NCBI RefSeq assembly: GCF_029543245.1
Contig: NZ_JARQWV010000012.1
Coordinates: 98,739 to 162,738 of the forward strand
Direction of reading: 5' to 3'
DNA: 64,000 bases
Source: Caulobacter endophyticus
Lineage (GTDB): Bacteria; Pseudomonadota; Alphaproteobacteria; Caulobacterales; Caulobacteraceae
Part shown: positions 24,577-33,229 of the stretch, in pieces
Layout of the letters: each line of letters opens with the position of its first letter
Numbering within the stretch: the first letter of the stretch is position 1
The notes under the pieces: generated by a model
Told to the model about the DNA's origin: nothing
What the model saw: only the letters and a program-made list of their open reading frames with translations
The model's database searches: none
Made by a program: the position numbers and the translations under genes

Positions 24577-24625
24577 CCGCCCAAGCAAACCCTTTTCCCG
24601 ACCGTTTTCACCCGAGAGGATCCGC

Positions 24626-25516
24626 ATGCTTCGTTCGTCCGTCAAAGTCGCCCGCCGCGTCGTCGCCGGCCTCGTTTCCGTCGTCGCCTTGAGCGCGGCC
24701 ACCCAGGCCCTCGCCGATCCGGCGCTGTGGAAGATCCAGGATCACGACTCCACCATCTATCTGTTCGGCACCGTCCACGTGCTGCGCCCCGAGACCCAGT
24801 GGCGCTCGGTCAAGCTGGACGCCGCCCTGAAGTCGACCGACGAACTGGTGCTGGAAGTCGTCGGCGCCGACGACATGGCCGTGATGCAGCCGCTGATCAT
24901 GAAGTACGGCATCGACCAGTCCACGCCGCTCTCGAAGAAGCTGGCGCCTGCCGATTGGGAGAAGGCCAAGACCTACGGTCAGGAGATGGGCATGCCGGCG
25001 GCGGCCCTCGACGCCTTCCGGCCGTGGATGGCCGCCATCACCCTGGCCATGGCGCCGATGGTCAAGGCCGGCTTCGATCCCAAGAAGGGCGTCGAGCAGG
25101 TGCTGACCGCCGAGCTGAAGGCCGACGGCAAGGGCCTGGGCCAGCTGGAGACGGCCGAGCAGCAGATCCGCTTCTTCGCCGACATGCCGCAGGCCGACGA
25201 GGTGTCGCTGCTGAAGGCGACGCTGGACGAGGTCGAGGAAGGCCCCGTCAAGCTCGACAAGCTGGTCAAGGCCTGGGCCGACGGCGACGTGAAGGGCCTG
25301 GAAAGCGAGTTCGTCACCGAGATGCGCACCAAGTACCAGCCGCTCTACAAGACCCTGATCGTCGCCCGCAACACCGCCTGGGCCGACGAACTGAAGACCA
25401 AGCTGGACGGCAAGGGCGTCAGCTTCGTCGCCGTCGGCGCGGGCCACCTCGTCGGTCCCGACAGCGTCCAGACCCTGCTGGCCAAGCGCGGGGTCAAGGT
25501 CGAGCGCGTCCAGTAG
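24626..25516 (+). CDS. TraB/GumN-family protein, exported (copy 2)
   Basis: The 296-residue protein has a signal peptide (cleavage near ALA-DP) and a TraB/GumN domain: STIYLFGTVHVLRPE with GxxH, and VAVGAGHLVGPDSVQTLLAKRG with the second GxxH. It is a paralogue of 20939-21814, aligning over its whole length with the same C-terminal ending (V-x-RVQ), but clearly diverged. It could act as a metal-dependent peptidase or a binding protein. Confidence 0.85.
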   Translation: MLRSSVKVARRVVAGLVSVVALSAATQALADPALWKIQDHDSTIYLFGTVHVLRPETQWRSVKLDAALKSTDELVLEVVGADDMAVMQPLIMKYGIDQSTPLSKKLAPADWEKAKTYGQEMGMPAAALDAFRPWMAAITLAMAPMVKAGFDPKKGVEQVLTAELKADGKGLGQLETAEQQIRFFADMPQADEVSLLKATLDEVEEGPVKLDKLVKAWADGDVKGLESEFVTEMRTKYQPLYKTLIVARNTAWADELKTKLDGKGVSFVAVGAGHLVGPDSVQTLLAKRGVKVERVQ

Positions 25517-25523
25517 GAGGCGT

Positions 25524-26117
25524 TCAGGCCTCCGCGGCCCGCAGGTAGATCGATCGCTTCGGCGCGCTCATCACGCGCCGGAGCATCGGCTCGAACGCCT
25601 CCAGCGGCAGCGTCTCATAGGCCGGATCGAAGGCCGGCTGGTCGTACCGGTGGCAGAACTTGGCCGTGCGCTCGAAATGCGGATGGCCCCTGAAGGCCTC
25701 GCGCATGTCGCGGTCCAGGCCCAGGTGATGGAAGAAATAGTAGCCCTGGAAGATCGCGTGGTTGGCCACCATCCAGTGGTTGGCCTCCGACACGAAGGGC
25801 TGGACGATGGCGGCGGCGATGTCGGCGTGATTGCGCGGGCCCAGGATGTCGCCGATGTCGTGGAGCAGGGCGCAGACGACGTATTCCTCGTCCTCGCCGG
25901 CCAAGTGGGCCCGGGTGGCGGTCTGCAGGCTGTGCTCCAGCCGGTCGACGGCAAAGCCCCCACAGTCGCCCTCCAGCAGCTTCAGATGCTTGATCAGCCG
26001 GTCGGGCAGCTCGCGCCCGTACTCGCCGGCCGCCTGGGCGATGATGCCCCAGTCCTCGGCCGTGCCCTCGGTCATGGCGTGGAAGCGCGCGCGGGGATGA
26101 TCCTCGCCGTCGGCCAT
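25524..26117 (-). CDS. HD-domain phosphohydrolase-like protein
   Basis: The 197-residue protein has an HD-superfamily metal site: H in LEHSLQTATRAH, then ALLHDIGD with the HD dyad, and later H residues in ANHAIFQGYYFFHHLG. The layout resembles PhnZ-like HD domain oxygenases and related HDIG proteins associated with phosphonate or inositol breakdown; the exact reaction is unknown. It ends seven bases from the end of TraB copy 2 (convergent) and begins about 85 bases before tRNA-Gly on the same strand. Confidence 0.8.
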   Translation of the reverse strand: MADGEDHPRARFHAMTEGTAEDWGIIAQAAGEYGRELPDRLIKHLKLLEGDCGGFAVDRLEHSLQTATRAHLAGEDEEYVVCALLHDIGDILGPRNHADIAAAIVQPFVSEANHWMVANHAIFQGYYFFHHLGLDRDMREAFRGHPHFERTAKFCHRYDQPAFDPAYETLPLEAFEPMLRRVMSAPKRSIYLRAAEA

Positions 26118-26202
26118 CGCGTTCTCCTCCCGAACGTCTGTTTGACGCGCAGCCTGCGCCGTGCGCGGGCAGGCGTCAACGTTTGGGGATGGGGGAGGAG
26201 AT

Positions 26203-26277
26203 TGGAGCGGGCGGGGGGAATCGAACCCCCGACATTCAGCTTGGGAAGCTGACGTTCTACCTCTGAACTACGCCCGC
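26203..26277 (-). tRNA. tRNA-Gly (CCC anticodon)
   Basis: On the minus strand the 75-nt sequence folds as a complete tRNA. The acceptor GCGGGCG pairs with CGCCCGC. The anticodon stem TCAGC/GCTGA encloses loop TTCCCAA with anticodon CCC (Gly). The T-arm is GGGGG-TTCGATT-CCCCC, and a CCA end is encoded. Confidence 0.95.
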
Positions 26278-26360
26278 ACGGGTCGCGAGCGACCGTGGAG
26301 GTCGTGCTTAGCCGGTCTTGCCGCGTCGCTCAAGCGTTGAAGGACGGGCTTGCACAGCCA

Positions 26361-26392
26361 ACGAAAAAGGCCCGCCGTCGCTGGCGGGCCTT
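26361..26392 (-). terminator. Terminator after PepSY gene
   Basis: On the minus strand AAGGCCCGCC pairs with GGCGGGCCTT around a 6-base loop and is followed by TTTCG. It lies about 20 bases after the PepSY-protein stop at 26413. Confidence 0.75.
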
Positions 26393-26412
26393 CGTTGTTC
26401 AAAGGTGGCGGA

Positions 26413-27909
26413 TCATGCCGAAGCCGGGGTCTTGGTCAGTTTGACCGAAGCGGCCAGCACCACGGCGCCCAGCACCAGCGAGGCGTCCATGATCCAGGCC
26501 ACCGGATCAACGGAGCGGCCGGTGTTGAGGCCGATATGCACCAGCGCCACGAGCACGAGGCTGAGGGCGGAGGCCAGGCGCAGGCGGATCGAGATCACCG
26601 GCGGCGTCCAGAGGAACGCCGACGCGCTGGCCAGCAGGGTGACGCCGCCCCATACGGCCACGGGCGGAACGCCTTGGGCCAGCATGGCGACCATGGCCGC
26701 GACGCCGTAGGCCAGAGGCTGGCTCCAGCAGAAGGCGACCCACACCCGCTCCCAGCGCGGGGCCGGGCGGCCCTTGTCGCGTCGGCGGGCCAGCCAGATG
26801 GCCACGCCGCTGGCGCTCACGGCCGTCAGGCCAAGACCCAGCAGGAAATAGGCGACCTTCACCGGCCAGCCGCCGAACCAGCCGAAGTGCAGCGGGGTCA
26901 GGCTGGCATAGATGGCCATGCCGACATTGCCGCTCTCGAAGCCGGCCTCGCCCAGCACCTTGGCGTTGCCGTCGACGATGAACATCTCGCCGCGCGACAG
27001 CTTGCCGGGCGTGACGCGGTTGATGCTCATATGCTGGCCGGTCTCGCCGGGATGCTCGACGAAGATGTAGTTGAAGCCCGCTTCGGGATGCCTGGCCTGA
27101 AGGACCGAAAGGCCCTTGGCCACGTCGACCACCGGCGCCGGGCGCGGGTCGTCGGCCACGGCCGGGCCGCTGAACAGGGCGAAGACCTTCTCGCGATTGC
27201 CGTCGAACACCACCATGGCCAGCACGCCGACGATCAGGACGCTAAGGCCCAGGAACGCGCCGGTCAGCGACACCACCACGTGGAAGGGCAGGCCCCACAC
27301 CGAGATGCGGTTGTGCAGGTCGGCCTCCTGCAGACGCTTGGAGCCGCCCCAACGGAACGCGAAGGCGTCCTTGAACACGCGCGGATGCGACAGCACGCCC
27401 GAGACCAGCGACGACAGCAGGGCCACGCCCGTCAGCCCGACCAGGAAGAAACCCCAGCTGCCGGGCAGGTGCAGGACGGTGTGCAGCTTGGCCTGGAACT
27501 CGCTGAACGGCGTCTGCTGTTCGGCGACGATCTTTCCGGACGCGTCGGCGAACCAGGTGTGCTCGCCGCCCTTGGCGTCGTCGCCGTGCACCGACAGGCG
27601 CGGCAGGGCGGGCTCGGGCATGCGGATGAAGAGGTCGTGGGCCTTGGGGTTCTTGGCCAGCACCTCGTCGAAGGCCGCGCCGACGGCGGCGGGCGAGACG
27701 CTGTGCAGCACCGGAGCGGTCGGCTGCTCCCAGCGATTGAACTCGTTGGTGAACACCGCCACCGCGCCCGAGAAGCAGACGAGGTAGATCAGGGCGGCGA
27801 AAGCCAGGCCCAGGGCCGAGTGGCCGGCCAGCATGGCGCGCACGAAGGGGGCAGGGATCTTCGGCCAGATCGGCTTGCCGGGTTTAGGCTTTTGTTGCGG
27901 GGCGTGCAT
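26413..27909 (-). CDS. PepSY-associated transmembrane protein
   Basis: The 498-residue inner-membrane protein has PepSY-type helices (N-terminal AGHSALGLAFAALIYLVCFSGAVAVF; later HTVLHLPGSWGFFLVGLTGVALL; C-terminal pairs) and soluble loops. Such proteins are commonly linked to TonB-dependent siderophore or iron uptake and are suspected ferric reductases or transport accessories. It starts inside the stop of the upstream gene (TGATG overlap), and is third in the TonB receptor operon 30781-26413. A terminator follows. Confidence 0.85.
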   Translation of the reverse strand: MHAPQQKPKPGKPIWPKIPAPFVRAMLAGHSALGLAFAALIYLVCFSGAVAVFTNEFNRWEQPTAPVLHSVSPAAVGAAFDEVLAKNPKAHDLFIRMPEPALPRLSVHGDDAKGGEHTWFADASGKIVAEQQTPFSEFQAKLHTVLHLPGSWGFFLVGLTGVALLSSLVSGVLSHPRVFKDAFAFRWGGSKRLQEADLHNRISVWGLPFHVVVSLTGAFLGLSVLIVGVLAMVVFDGNREKVFALFSGPAVADDPRPAPVVDVAKGLSVLQARHPEAGFNYIFVEHPGETGQHMSINRVTPGKLSRGEMFIVDGNAKVLGEAGFESGNVGMAIYASLTPLHFGWFGGWPVKVAYFLLGLGLTAVSASGVAIWLARRRDKGRPAPRWERVWVAFCWSQPLAYGVAAMVAMLAQGVPPVAVWGGVTLLASASAFLWTPPVISIRLRLASALSLVLVALVHIGLNTGRSVDPVAWIMDASLVLGAVVLAASVKLTKTPASA

Positions 27910-28472
27910 CAGAGGGTGCCCTTCAGGAACACGGCGCCGAAGCCGGCGACGGTGACGCCGACCAGCACGGCCAGGGCGCGCAGGATCTTGTCGTCCGACA
28001 GGGTCCAGGCCATGCCGCCGGCCCACAGGAACGGCACCAGCATGCCGCCGATGATCAGCCGGGTCTTGACCTCGGCCGGGAAGCAGACGGCCACTGCCAG
28101 GCCCACGGCCATGGCCGCCGCGCCGCCCAGCGGGCCGGCCAGGAAACCGCGCAGCCAGCCGCGCCAGGCCACGCGCCGGCGGTCGGACGGCTCCAACGCC
28201 AGTTCGCGCGGCGCCTTGCGCTTGGCCTCGCGCAGCTCGACGCCTGCGGCCACCAGCGCCAGGGCGACGGTGGAGGCGAGCGCCAGCGCGATCGACGGCC
28301 CGCGCGCCGCTCCCAGGAACGGCACGGATACGGCCACAGCGACTGCCAGCAGCGCCCAGCCGCCGACGATCAGCCAGGGACGCCGCGCGTCGGCATGGGT
28401 CCAGGCGCGCCGCAGCAGCAGCGCGCCCCCCAGGGCCAGGGGCGCCAGAGCCAGACCGCCGAGCCCGATCAC
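27909..28472 (-). CDS. Membrane protein of TonB-receptor operon
   Basis: The 187-residue protein has about five hydrophobic segments, a basic central loop (VELREAKRKAPRE), and no named motif. Starts at GTG 28472, overlapping the TonB receptor stop by four bases (GTGA), and its own stop overlaps the PepSY start. It is thus the middle gene of a three-gene operon and probably an accessory of iron or siderophore uptake. Confidence 0.75.
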   Translation of the reverse strand: MIGLGGLALAPLALGGALLLRRAWTHADARRPWLIVGGWALLAVAVAVSVPFLGAARGPSIALALASTVALALVAAGVELREAKRKAPRELALEPSDRRRVAWRGWLRGFLAGPLGGAAAMAVGLAVAVCFPAEVKTRLIIGGMLVPFLWAGGMAWTLSDDKILRALAVLVGVTVAGFGAVFLKGTL

Positions 28473-30781
28473 CAGCGCGCCTCCAGGCTGACGCCCAGCA
28501 CGCGCGGCTCGCCCAGCAGGGCCACGGCGAAGTCGGGGCGGCTGTACTGGCTGTACTTCTCGTTCAGCAGGTTCTTGCCGAACACATAGGCGCCCCAGCG
28601 ATCGCTCTCGTAGCCGAAGCGGCCGTTGACCAGGGTGCGAGCGTCGGCGATCCGGCCGTCCTGTTCGCCGCCGGCCTCGGTGAAGGCCTTGGCGCGATAG
28701 TTCAGATTGAGATTGGCGACCAGGCCGTTGTCCCAGCGATAGTCGCCGCCGAGCGCGAAGGTCCAGTGCGGCGCGTAGGGGAATTCCGAGCCCGACAGGT
28801 TGCGGGTGTCGGTGCCGGTCTGGACGTTAAACTCGTCGAACTCGGTCTTGGTGTAGCCGAGCGACGCCCACCAGCTGGCCTGGGGCGTCAGGCGCTGGGC
28901 CAGTTCGAGCTCGAAGCCGTAGAGGTGCGAGCTGCCGGCGTTCTCGACCTGGTAGTCGTACTGGTTCAAACCAAGGTTCAGCGACACCTGCTGGTCGGTC
29001 CAGTCCACGTAGTAGGCGTTGGCGTTGGCCGTCAGGCCCCACTGCGGCCAGTAGGTGCGCAGCGAAAACTCGTAGTTCCAGGTGTATTCGGGATCGTAGG
29101 GCACGACGGTGGCGCGGGCGGTGTTGATCGCCGTGCCGCCCGAGCGATAGCCGCGCTGGACCACGAAGCTGGCCGAGACGTCGTCGGTGAAGGCGTACTT
29201 GGCGCCGAGCTTGGGCAGGAAGGCCTCGAATTCGCGCGTCGTCTCGGGTGAGGGCGCGCCGGCCTGGGCGACCATCGAGCCGACGAACTGGTTCACCAGC
29301 ACCACATAGGGGGCCAAGGCGCCGAAGGCGGCCGGAGTGGGATAGACGCCGGCGAAGCGGGCGGTCTGCACCGAGCTCTGGGTGTTCTTCTCGCGGTCGT
29401 AGCGGAAGCCGGCCAGCACGCTGAGCTTGGGCGTCAGGGCGAAGCTGCCGTCGGCGAACAGGGCGGTGGTCTCCACCAGTTCGGGCGCGTCGGAGGTGTA
29501 GTCGACCGGGATGACGGGCAGGGCGGCGATGTAGGCGTTGGCGAAGGTGTTGGCCTGGCCCTGGGCCTGGGTCAGGGTGATGCCGGGCACGCTGCTCATC
29601 AGGGTCGAGGTCAGCACGCTGACCAGGGTGGCGCGCGGGAATTCCACGTTGGTCAGGCTGGCCGACTTGCGGTCGGCGTCGCGGGTGGCGCGGAAGACGC
29701 CGACCACGCCCTTCAGGCGTTCGCCCTCATAGTTCAGGCGAGCCTCCAGGCTGGAGGTCTCGACCAGCTCGTTCTGGCCGCCGTAGGACAGGGTCTGCGG
29801 CCCCAGGTCGCCGTCATAGCGCTGGATGAGATCGACCTGGCTCCACGAGGCCACGCCCGACAGGGTGAAGCGCTCGCCCAGTTTCTGCTCCAGCTCCAGG
29901 GTGGCGATATCGGTGGTGATGTCGCTGGTGTTGGGATTGTTGGTCGTGGTGACGCGGTGGTCGTAGTAGTCCGGCGTGTCGGTGCGGCTGTAGGTATAGA
30001 GATAGCCCGACTTGCGCTCGTTGTGGCTCATGGTGGCCACGGCCTTGAAGCCCTCGGCCGCCGCCGGGGTCAGCAGCAGCTTGCCGCGGATCATGCGTGT
30101 GTCGAGGGCGTCGTCGTCGACCTTGCGCGTGGTGTTGTAGATGAAACCGTCGCTCTGACGGTCCTCGGCGGCGATGCGGAAGGCCAACTGGTCCTCGACG
30201 ATCGGGCCGCCGCCGGCCAGGGCGATCGAGCGGTCGTCGCCGCTGGCCGAGGTGACGCGGGCCTTGAAGTTCCAGTCGTTGGTCGGGTCGGTGGTGCGCA
30301 CGATCACCGCGCCGGCCAGCGCGTTGCGGCCCTGCAGGGTCGACTGCGGGCCGCGGAACACTTCCACCTGGCCCACGTCCCACATGTCCAGCGGGCCGCC
30401 GTACATGGCGCGCTCGGGGATCGCCGCGCCGTCGACATAGACGGTGGCCAGGCCCCCGGTGCCGCCGCCCGAGACGTTGTTGTTGGCCACGCCCCGGATC
30501 GTGAAGCCGCTCTTGCCGTAGGTCTCGCTCATGTTCGCGGTCCTGGCGACCACGTCGTAGAAGTCGCGGATCTGCTCGCGCTCGATGGTGCGGGCGGTGG
30601 TCACGGCCACGCTGGTGACGGTGTCCTGGATGCTGCGGCTGGTCTTTTCACCGGTGACCACCACCTGGTCGACCTCCGTCGGCGCTTCCGGCGCCGTGGC
30701 GACCGGAGCCTCGGCCCGCGCCACGCCGGCCAGAACCGCCCAAACGCCGACGGCGCTCGCCATCATCAACCGCGACTTCAT
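28469..30781 (-). CDS. TonB-dependent outer-membrane receptor (siderophore-type)
   Basis: The 770-residue protein has a signal peptide (cleavage near ARA-EA), a TonB-box-like VDQVVVTGEK near residue 40, and a plug domain with VEVFRGPQSTLQGRNALAGAV. A 22-strand barrel follows, ending in a C-terminal aromatic (Trp) residue. It is the first gene of an operon with a membrane protein and a PepSY protein, which suggests iron-siderophore or haem import. A sigma-73-like promoter and a Fur-like dyad lie at 30811-30856. Confidence 0.92.
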   Translation of the reverse strand: MKSRLMMASAVGVWAVLAGVARAEAPVATAPEAPTEVDQVVVTGEKTSRSIQDTVTSVAVTTARTIEREQIRDFYDVVARTANMSETYGKSGFTIRGVANNNVSGGGTGGLATVYVDGAAIPERAMYGGPLDMWDVGQVEVFRGPQSTLQGRNALAGAVIVRTTDPTNDWNFKARVTSASGDDRSIALAGGGPIVEDQLAFRIAAEDRQSDGFIYNTTRKVDDDALDTRMIRGKLLLTPAAAEGFKAVATMSHNERKSGYLYTYSRTDTPDYYDHRVTTTNNPNTSDITTDIATLELEQKLGERFTLSGVASWSQVDLIQRYDGDLGPQTLSYGGQNELVETSSLEARLNYEGERLKGVVGVFRATRDADRKSASLTNVEFPRATLVSVLTSTLMSSVPGITLTQAQGQANTFANAYIAALPVIPVDYTSDAPELVETTALFADGSFALTPKLSVLAGFRYDREKNTQSSVQTARFAGVYPTPAAFGALAPYVVLVNQFVGSMVAQAGAPSPETTREFEAFLPKLGAKYAFTDDVSASFVVQRGYRSGGTAINTARATVVPYDPEYTWNYEFSLRTYWPQWGLTANANAYYVDWTDQQVSLNLGLNQYDYQVENAGSSHLYGFELELAQRLTPQASWWASLGYTKTEFDEFNVQTGTDTRNLSGSEFPYAPHWTFALGGDYRWDNGLVANLNLNYRAKAFTEAGGEQDGRIADARTLVNGRFGYESDRWGAYVFGKNLLNEKYSQYSRPDFAVALLGEPRVLGVSLEARW

Positions 30782-30810
30782 GCATTCCCCCGTTATCTAA
30801 GAACGGGTCG

Positions 30811-30839
30811 CAGCTAGCGGGCGTGAAGTTGCGAGTCAA
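30811..30839 (-). promoter_or_regulatory. Sigma-73-like promoter of TonB receptor operon
   Basis: On the minus strand TTGACTC (30839-30833), a 14-base spacer and GCTAGCTG (30818-30811) match the Caulobacter housekeeping consensus (TTGACGS, N10-14, GCTANAWC) well. It lies about 30-58 bp before the receptor start. Confidence 0.55.
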
Positions 30840-30856
30840 ATGCAAACTCATTCGCA
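30830..30856. promoter_or_regulatory. Dyad overlapping the -35, possible Fur box
   Basis: TGCGA (30830) and TCGCA (30856) frame a 27-bp imperfect palindrome. It includes an inner TGC-N-AA ... TT-N-GCA dyad (30841-30856). It overlaps the -35 of the receptor promoter, as expected for a repressor such as Fur, but the match is not exact. Confidence 0.4.
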
Positions 30857-30966
30857 GGATTAATCGCGAGGCGAGCGCTTGCGTATGGGTTGAAGTCTTC
30901 GGCCCTGCTTGAATTGGCGACCGCTCGCTGTTGTGCAATCTAGGGTGTTGGTTGCGAGGGCGGGGC

Positions 30967-31638
30967 ATGGATGTCGGCAAGGCGTTGGCGATCGGGACAG
31001 GGGTTGTGCTCGGCGCGGCGGCGACGTCGGCGGTCGCGCTGGCGGTTTGGCTGCACGATCCCATCGATACGCCAGAGCACGTCGCCCGCGAGTGCCAGGT
31101 CGTGGCCGCGATCGAGCGCCAGCGCTTGTTCGGTGCGGACGAGCGGGTCGCCGCCCAGCCGATGATGTGGCGGCGCGCCGAAGCCGTCGAAGGCGCTCCT
31201 GGCCGGCCGCGAGGCGAGGGGCATTCGTTGAAGGTCAAGGCGATCGGAGCGTTGTTCGAGCTTGCGCGGCCCAGGCGCGCCGGGGCGATCGACTGTGACG
31301 CGGCCCTCGATCAGGCGAGTGTTCCTCATTCAGTCGGCAACCGGGCCGGCGTGCCCGAAGAGCAGCTCAGCGTGCTGGGGCGGGTTCGCTACTCGCGGGT
31401 CGCCTTTCTGCCGGGCGGTCGCTATGCGCTGATGTCAACGACGCATTGTGAGGTGGAGCGCGACCGAGATCTGGTCTGGACGGGCTGGGACCAGAAGACC
31501 AAAACCGAGATCTGGATGCGGCAGGGCCAGCAATGGCGAGAGGCCGAGTCCTTGCCGGTCCATCTCCTCGCCTATTCGCCCGAGCACAAGCTGCCCGCCC
31601 GCTGTTTCAGTCCGGGCTATGCGGAAGAGCGCCCCTGA
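30967..31638 (+). CDS. Unknown membrane-anchored protein
   Basis: The 223-residue product starts with one hydrophobic segment (residues about 6-28, LAIGTGVVLGAAATSAVALAVWL), so it is probably anchored in the membrane with a periplasmic body. There are six cysteines in the whole product; no family is recognised. Its 3' end overlaps the convergent WYL regulator gene by 32 bases. Start at 30967 (MDVGKALAIG) is preferred over 30931 because of the hydrophobic segment and a GGGGC upstream; this is uncertain. Confidence 0.6.
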   Translation: MDVGKALAIGTGVVLGAAATSAVALAVWLHDPIDTPEHVARECQVVAAIERQRLFGADERVAAQPMMWRRAEAVEGAPGRPRGEGHSLKVKAIGALFELARPRRAGAIDCDAALDQASVPHSVGNRAGVPEEQLSVLGRVRYSRVAFLPGGRYALMSTTHCEVERDRDLVWTGWDQKTKTEIWMRQGQQWREAESLPVHLLAYSPEHKLPARCFSPGYAEERP

Positions 31639-32347
31639 CCGCCTTGGCCGCATCGTAGGCGGCCCATTCCTCTTCCATCTGCCGCTGCCAGCGGGCGCGC
31701 AGCACGGCGGGGCGCTGGCCGTGGCGGTCGTCGAGGAACTCGGCGGCCACCACCCGGTCTGTGCGGAAGTTGCGGAAGTCGTCGCGCAGTTCGCACCAGG
31801 CGATCAGCATCCGCGTGGTGGACATGTAGCCGACAGTCACCGGCCAGACGATGCGCTGGCTGACCGCGCCCTTCTCGTCGCGATAGTCCAGCCGGATCTT
31901 GCGGCCGGCGTGGATCCAGGCCCGGGTCTGGGCCATGTCGATGCCGTCGGGCGCGGGGTTCCAGGGCGCGGGGGCCCGGGTGGCCGGCTCCAGCACGTAG
32001 GGGCGCAGGTTGTCGGGCACCGCGGCGGCGATCTTTGCAATCAGGTCGCGGGCGGCGGTGGCCAGGGCGGGATCGCCCCGGCCGGCCACCCATTGGGCGC
32101 CCAGCACGGCGGCTTCGATCTCGTCCGGCGTCAGCATCAGGGGCGGCATGTCGTATCCGGCCTCCAGCACGTAGCCGACGCCCGCCTCGCCGCGGATGGG
32201 CGCCCTCTGACCGACCAATGCGGCGATGTCGCGATAGACGCTGCGCTTGGAGGTCTCCAGTTCGGCCGCGATGGCGTCGGCGGTGACCGGCGCACGGCTG
32301 CGGCGAAGGATCTGGATGATCTGGAATAGGCGTTCAGCGCGTCTCAT
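31607..32347 (-). CDS. YafY-type regulator with WYL domain
   Basis: The 246-residue protein has an N-terminal HTH (RRAERLFQIIQILRR ... TSKRSVYRDIAALVG), and a WYL domain, seen as KIRLDYRDEKGAVSQRIVWPVTVGYMS followed by the WCX region. WYL regulators often act on a divergent target and respond to small molecules or nucleic acids. The GST-like gene at 32444 is divergent and the region between holds two adjacent palindromes. The start MRRAERLFQ at 32347 fits the family. Confidence 0.87.
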   Translation of the reverse strand: MRRAERLFQIIQILRRSRAPVTADAIAAELETSKRSVYRDIAALVGQRAPIRGEAGVGYVLEAGYDMPPLMLTPDEIEAAVLGAQWVAGRGDPALATAARDLIAKIAAAVPDNLRPYVLEPATRAPAPWNPAPDGIDMAQTRAWIHAGRKIRLDYRDEKGAVSQRIVWPVTVGYMSTTRMLIAWCELRDDFRNFRTDRVVAAEFLDDRHGQRPAVLRARWQRQMEEEWAAYDAAKAVRGALPHSPD

Positions 32348-32370
32348 GGGGTCCCACTGTGCCGGATCGT

Positions 32371-32392
32371 TGCTGACAGCATGCTGGCAGCA
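32371..32392. promoter_or_regulatory. Two adjacent TGCTG-N-CAGCA palindromes
   Basis: TGCTGACAGCA (32371-32381) and TGCTGGCAGCA (32382-32392) lie back to back with the same 11-bp dyad. They sit between the divergent WYL regulator and GST-like genes, 24-45 bp from the regulator start and 52-73 bp from the GST start. A strong operator candidate. Confidence 0.6.
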
Positions 32393-32443
32393 GGGTGGCG
32401 GCAGTCTCTCCCCATCGCAATACCGCACGAGAGGGACCTCGAG

Positions 32444-33169
32444 ATGATCACGCTCTACGCCGCCGGCCCGGCCTACGGCCTGCCTGAGGGAAGCCCCTAC
32501 GTCACCAAGACCGAGATCCACCTGATGATGGCGGGCCTCGACTACCAGAAGGTCCCGGCCCATCCGGAGACCTCGCCCAAGGGTCAGCTGCCCTGGATCG
32601 ACGACGACGGCGTCAAGGTCGCCGACTCCACCTTCATCCGCGCCTATCTCGAGCGCAGCTACGGCGTCGACCTGGATGCGGGCCTCTCCCGCGCCGAGCG
32701 CGCCCAGGCCTGGGCGATCGAGCGGATGGTCGAAAACCAGCTGGGCTGGGCCAACTGCTACTTCCGCTTCTTCGACTTCGACAATTTCGAGAAGGGGCCG
32801 GCCCGCTGGTTCGACGGGGCGCCCGAAGCCATGCGCCAGGACCTGAAGGCGGGGCTGCTGGATGCGGTCGAGGCCAATCTGAAGGCCGTCGGGATCGGTC
32901 GCCACTCGCCGGACGAGATCGTCGAGCTGGCGTCCTGGTCGCTGACCGCGCTTTCGGAACTGCTGGGCGACAAGGCCTTCATGATGGGCGAGCGGCCGAC
33001 CAGCGTCGACGCCATCGTCTTCGGCGTGCTGGCCCAGATCCTGACGCCGTTCTTCGACTCGCCGATCCGTCGCCGGGCCGAGGGGTTCTGCAATCTGGTG
33101 GCCTATGCCGAACGGATGCTGACGGCCTTCTATCCCGCCTTCGCGCCGCAGATCCGCCAGGCGGCCTGA
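32444..33169 (+). CDS. Glutathione S-transferase family protein
   Basis: The 241-residue protein has an N-terminal thioredoxin-like half (MITLYAAGPAYGLPEGSPYVTKTEIHL; PKGQLPWIDDDGVKVADST with the cis-Pro and Ser-containing DS motif), and an all-helical C-terminal domain. The pattern fits the Fax/metaxin-like GST branch of unclear substrate. It diverges from the WYL regulator, which is probably its controller. ATG 32444 follows GAGGGACCTCGAG. Confidence 0.84.
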   Translation: MITLYAAGPAYGLPEGSPYVTKTEIHLMMAGLDYQKVPAHPETSPKGQLPWIDDDGVKVADSTFIRAYLERSYGVDLDAGLSRAERAQAWAIERMVENQLGWANCYFRFFDFDNFEKGPARWFDGAPEAMRQDLKAGLLDAVEANLKAVGIGRHSPDEIVELASWSLTALSELLGDKAFMMGERPTSVDAIVFGVLAQILTPFFDSPIRRRAEGFCNLVAYAERMLTAFYPAFAPQIRQAA

Positions 33170-33229
33170 TGAGCAGCCTCTCCCGATAGGTGGTCTCCCG
33201 GCGTTGTGTCGGAACCGCCTATCCTGTAG

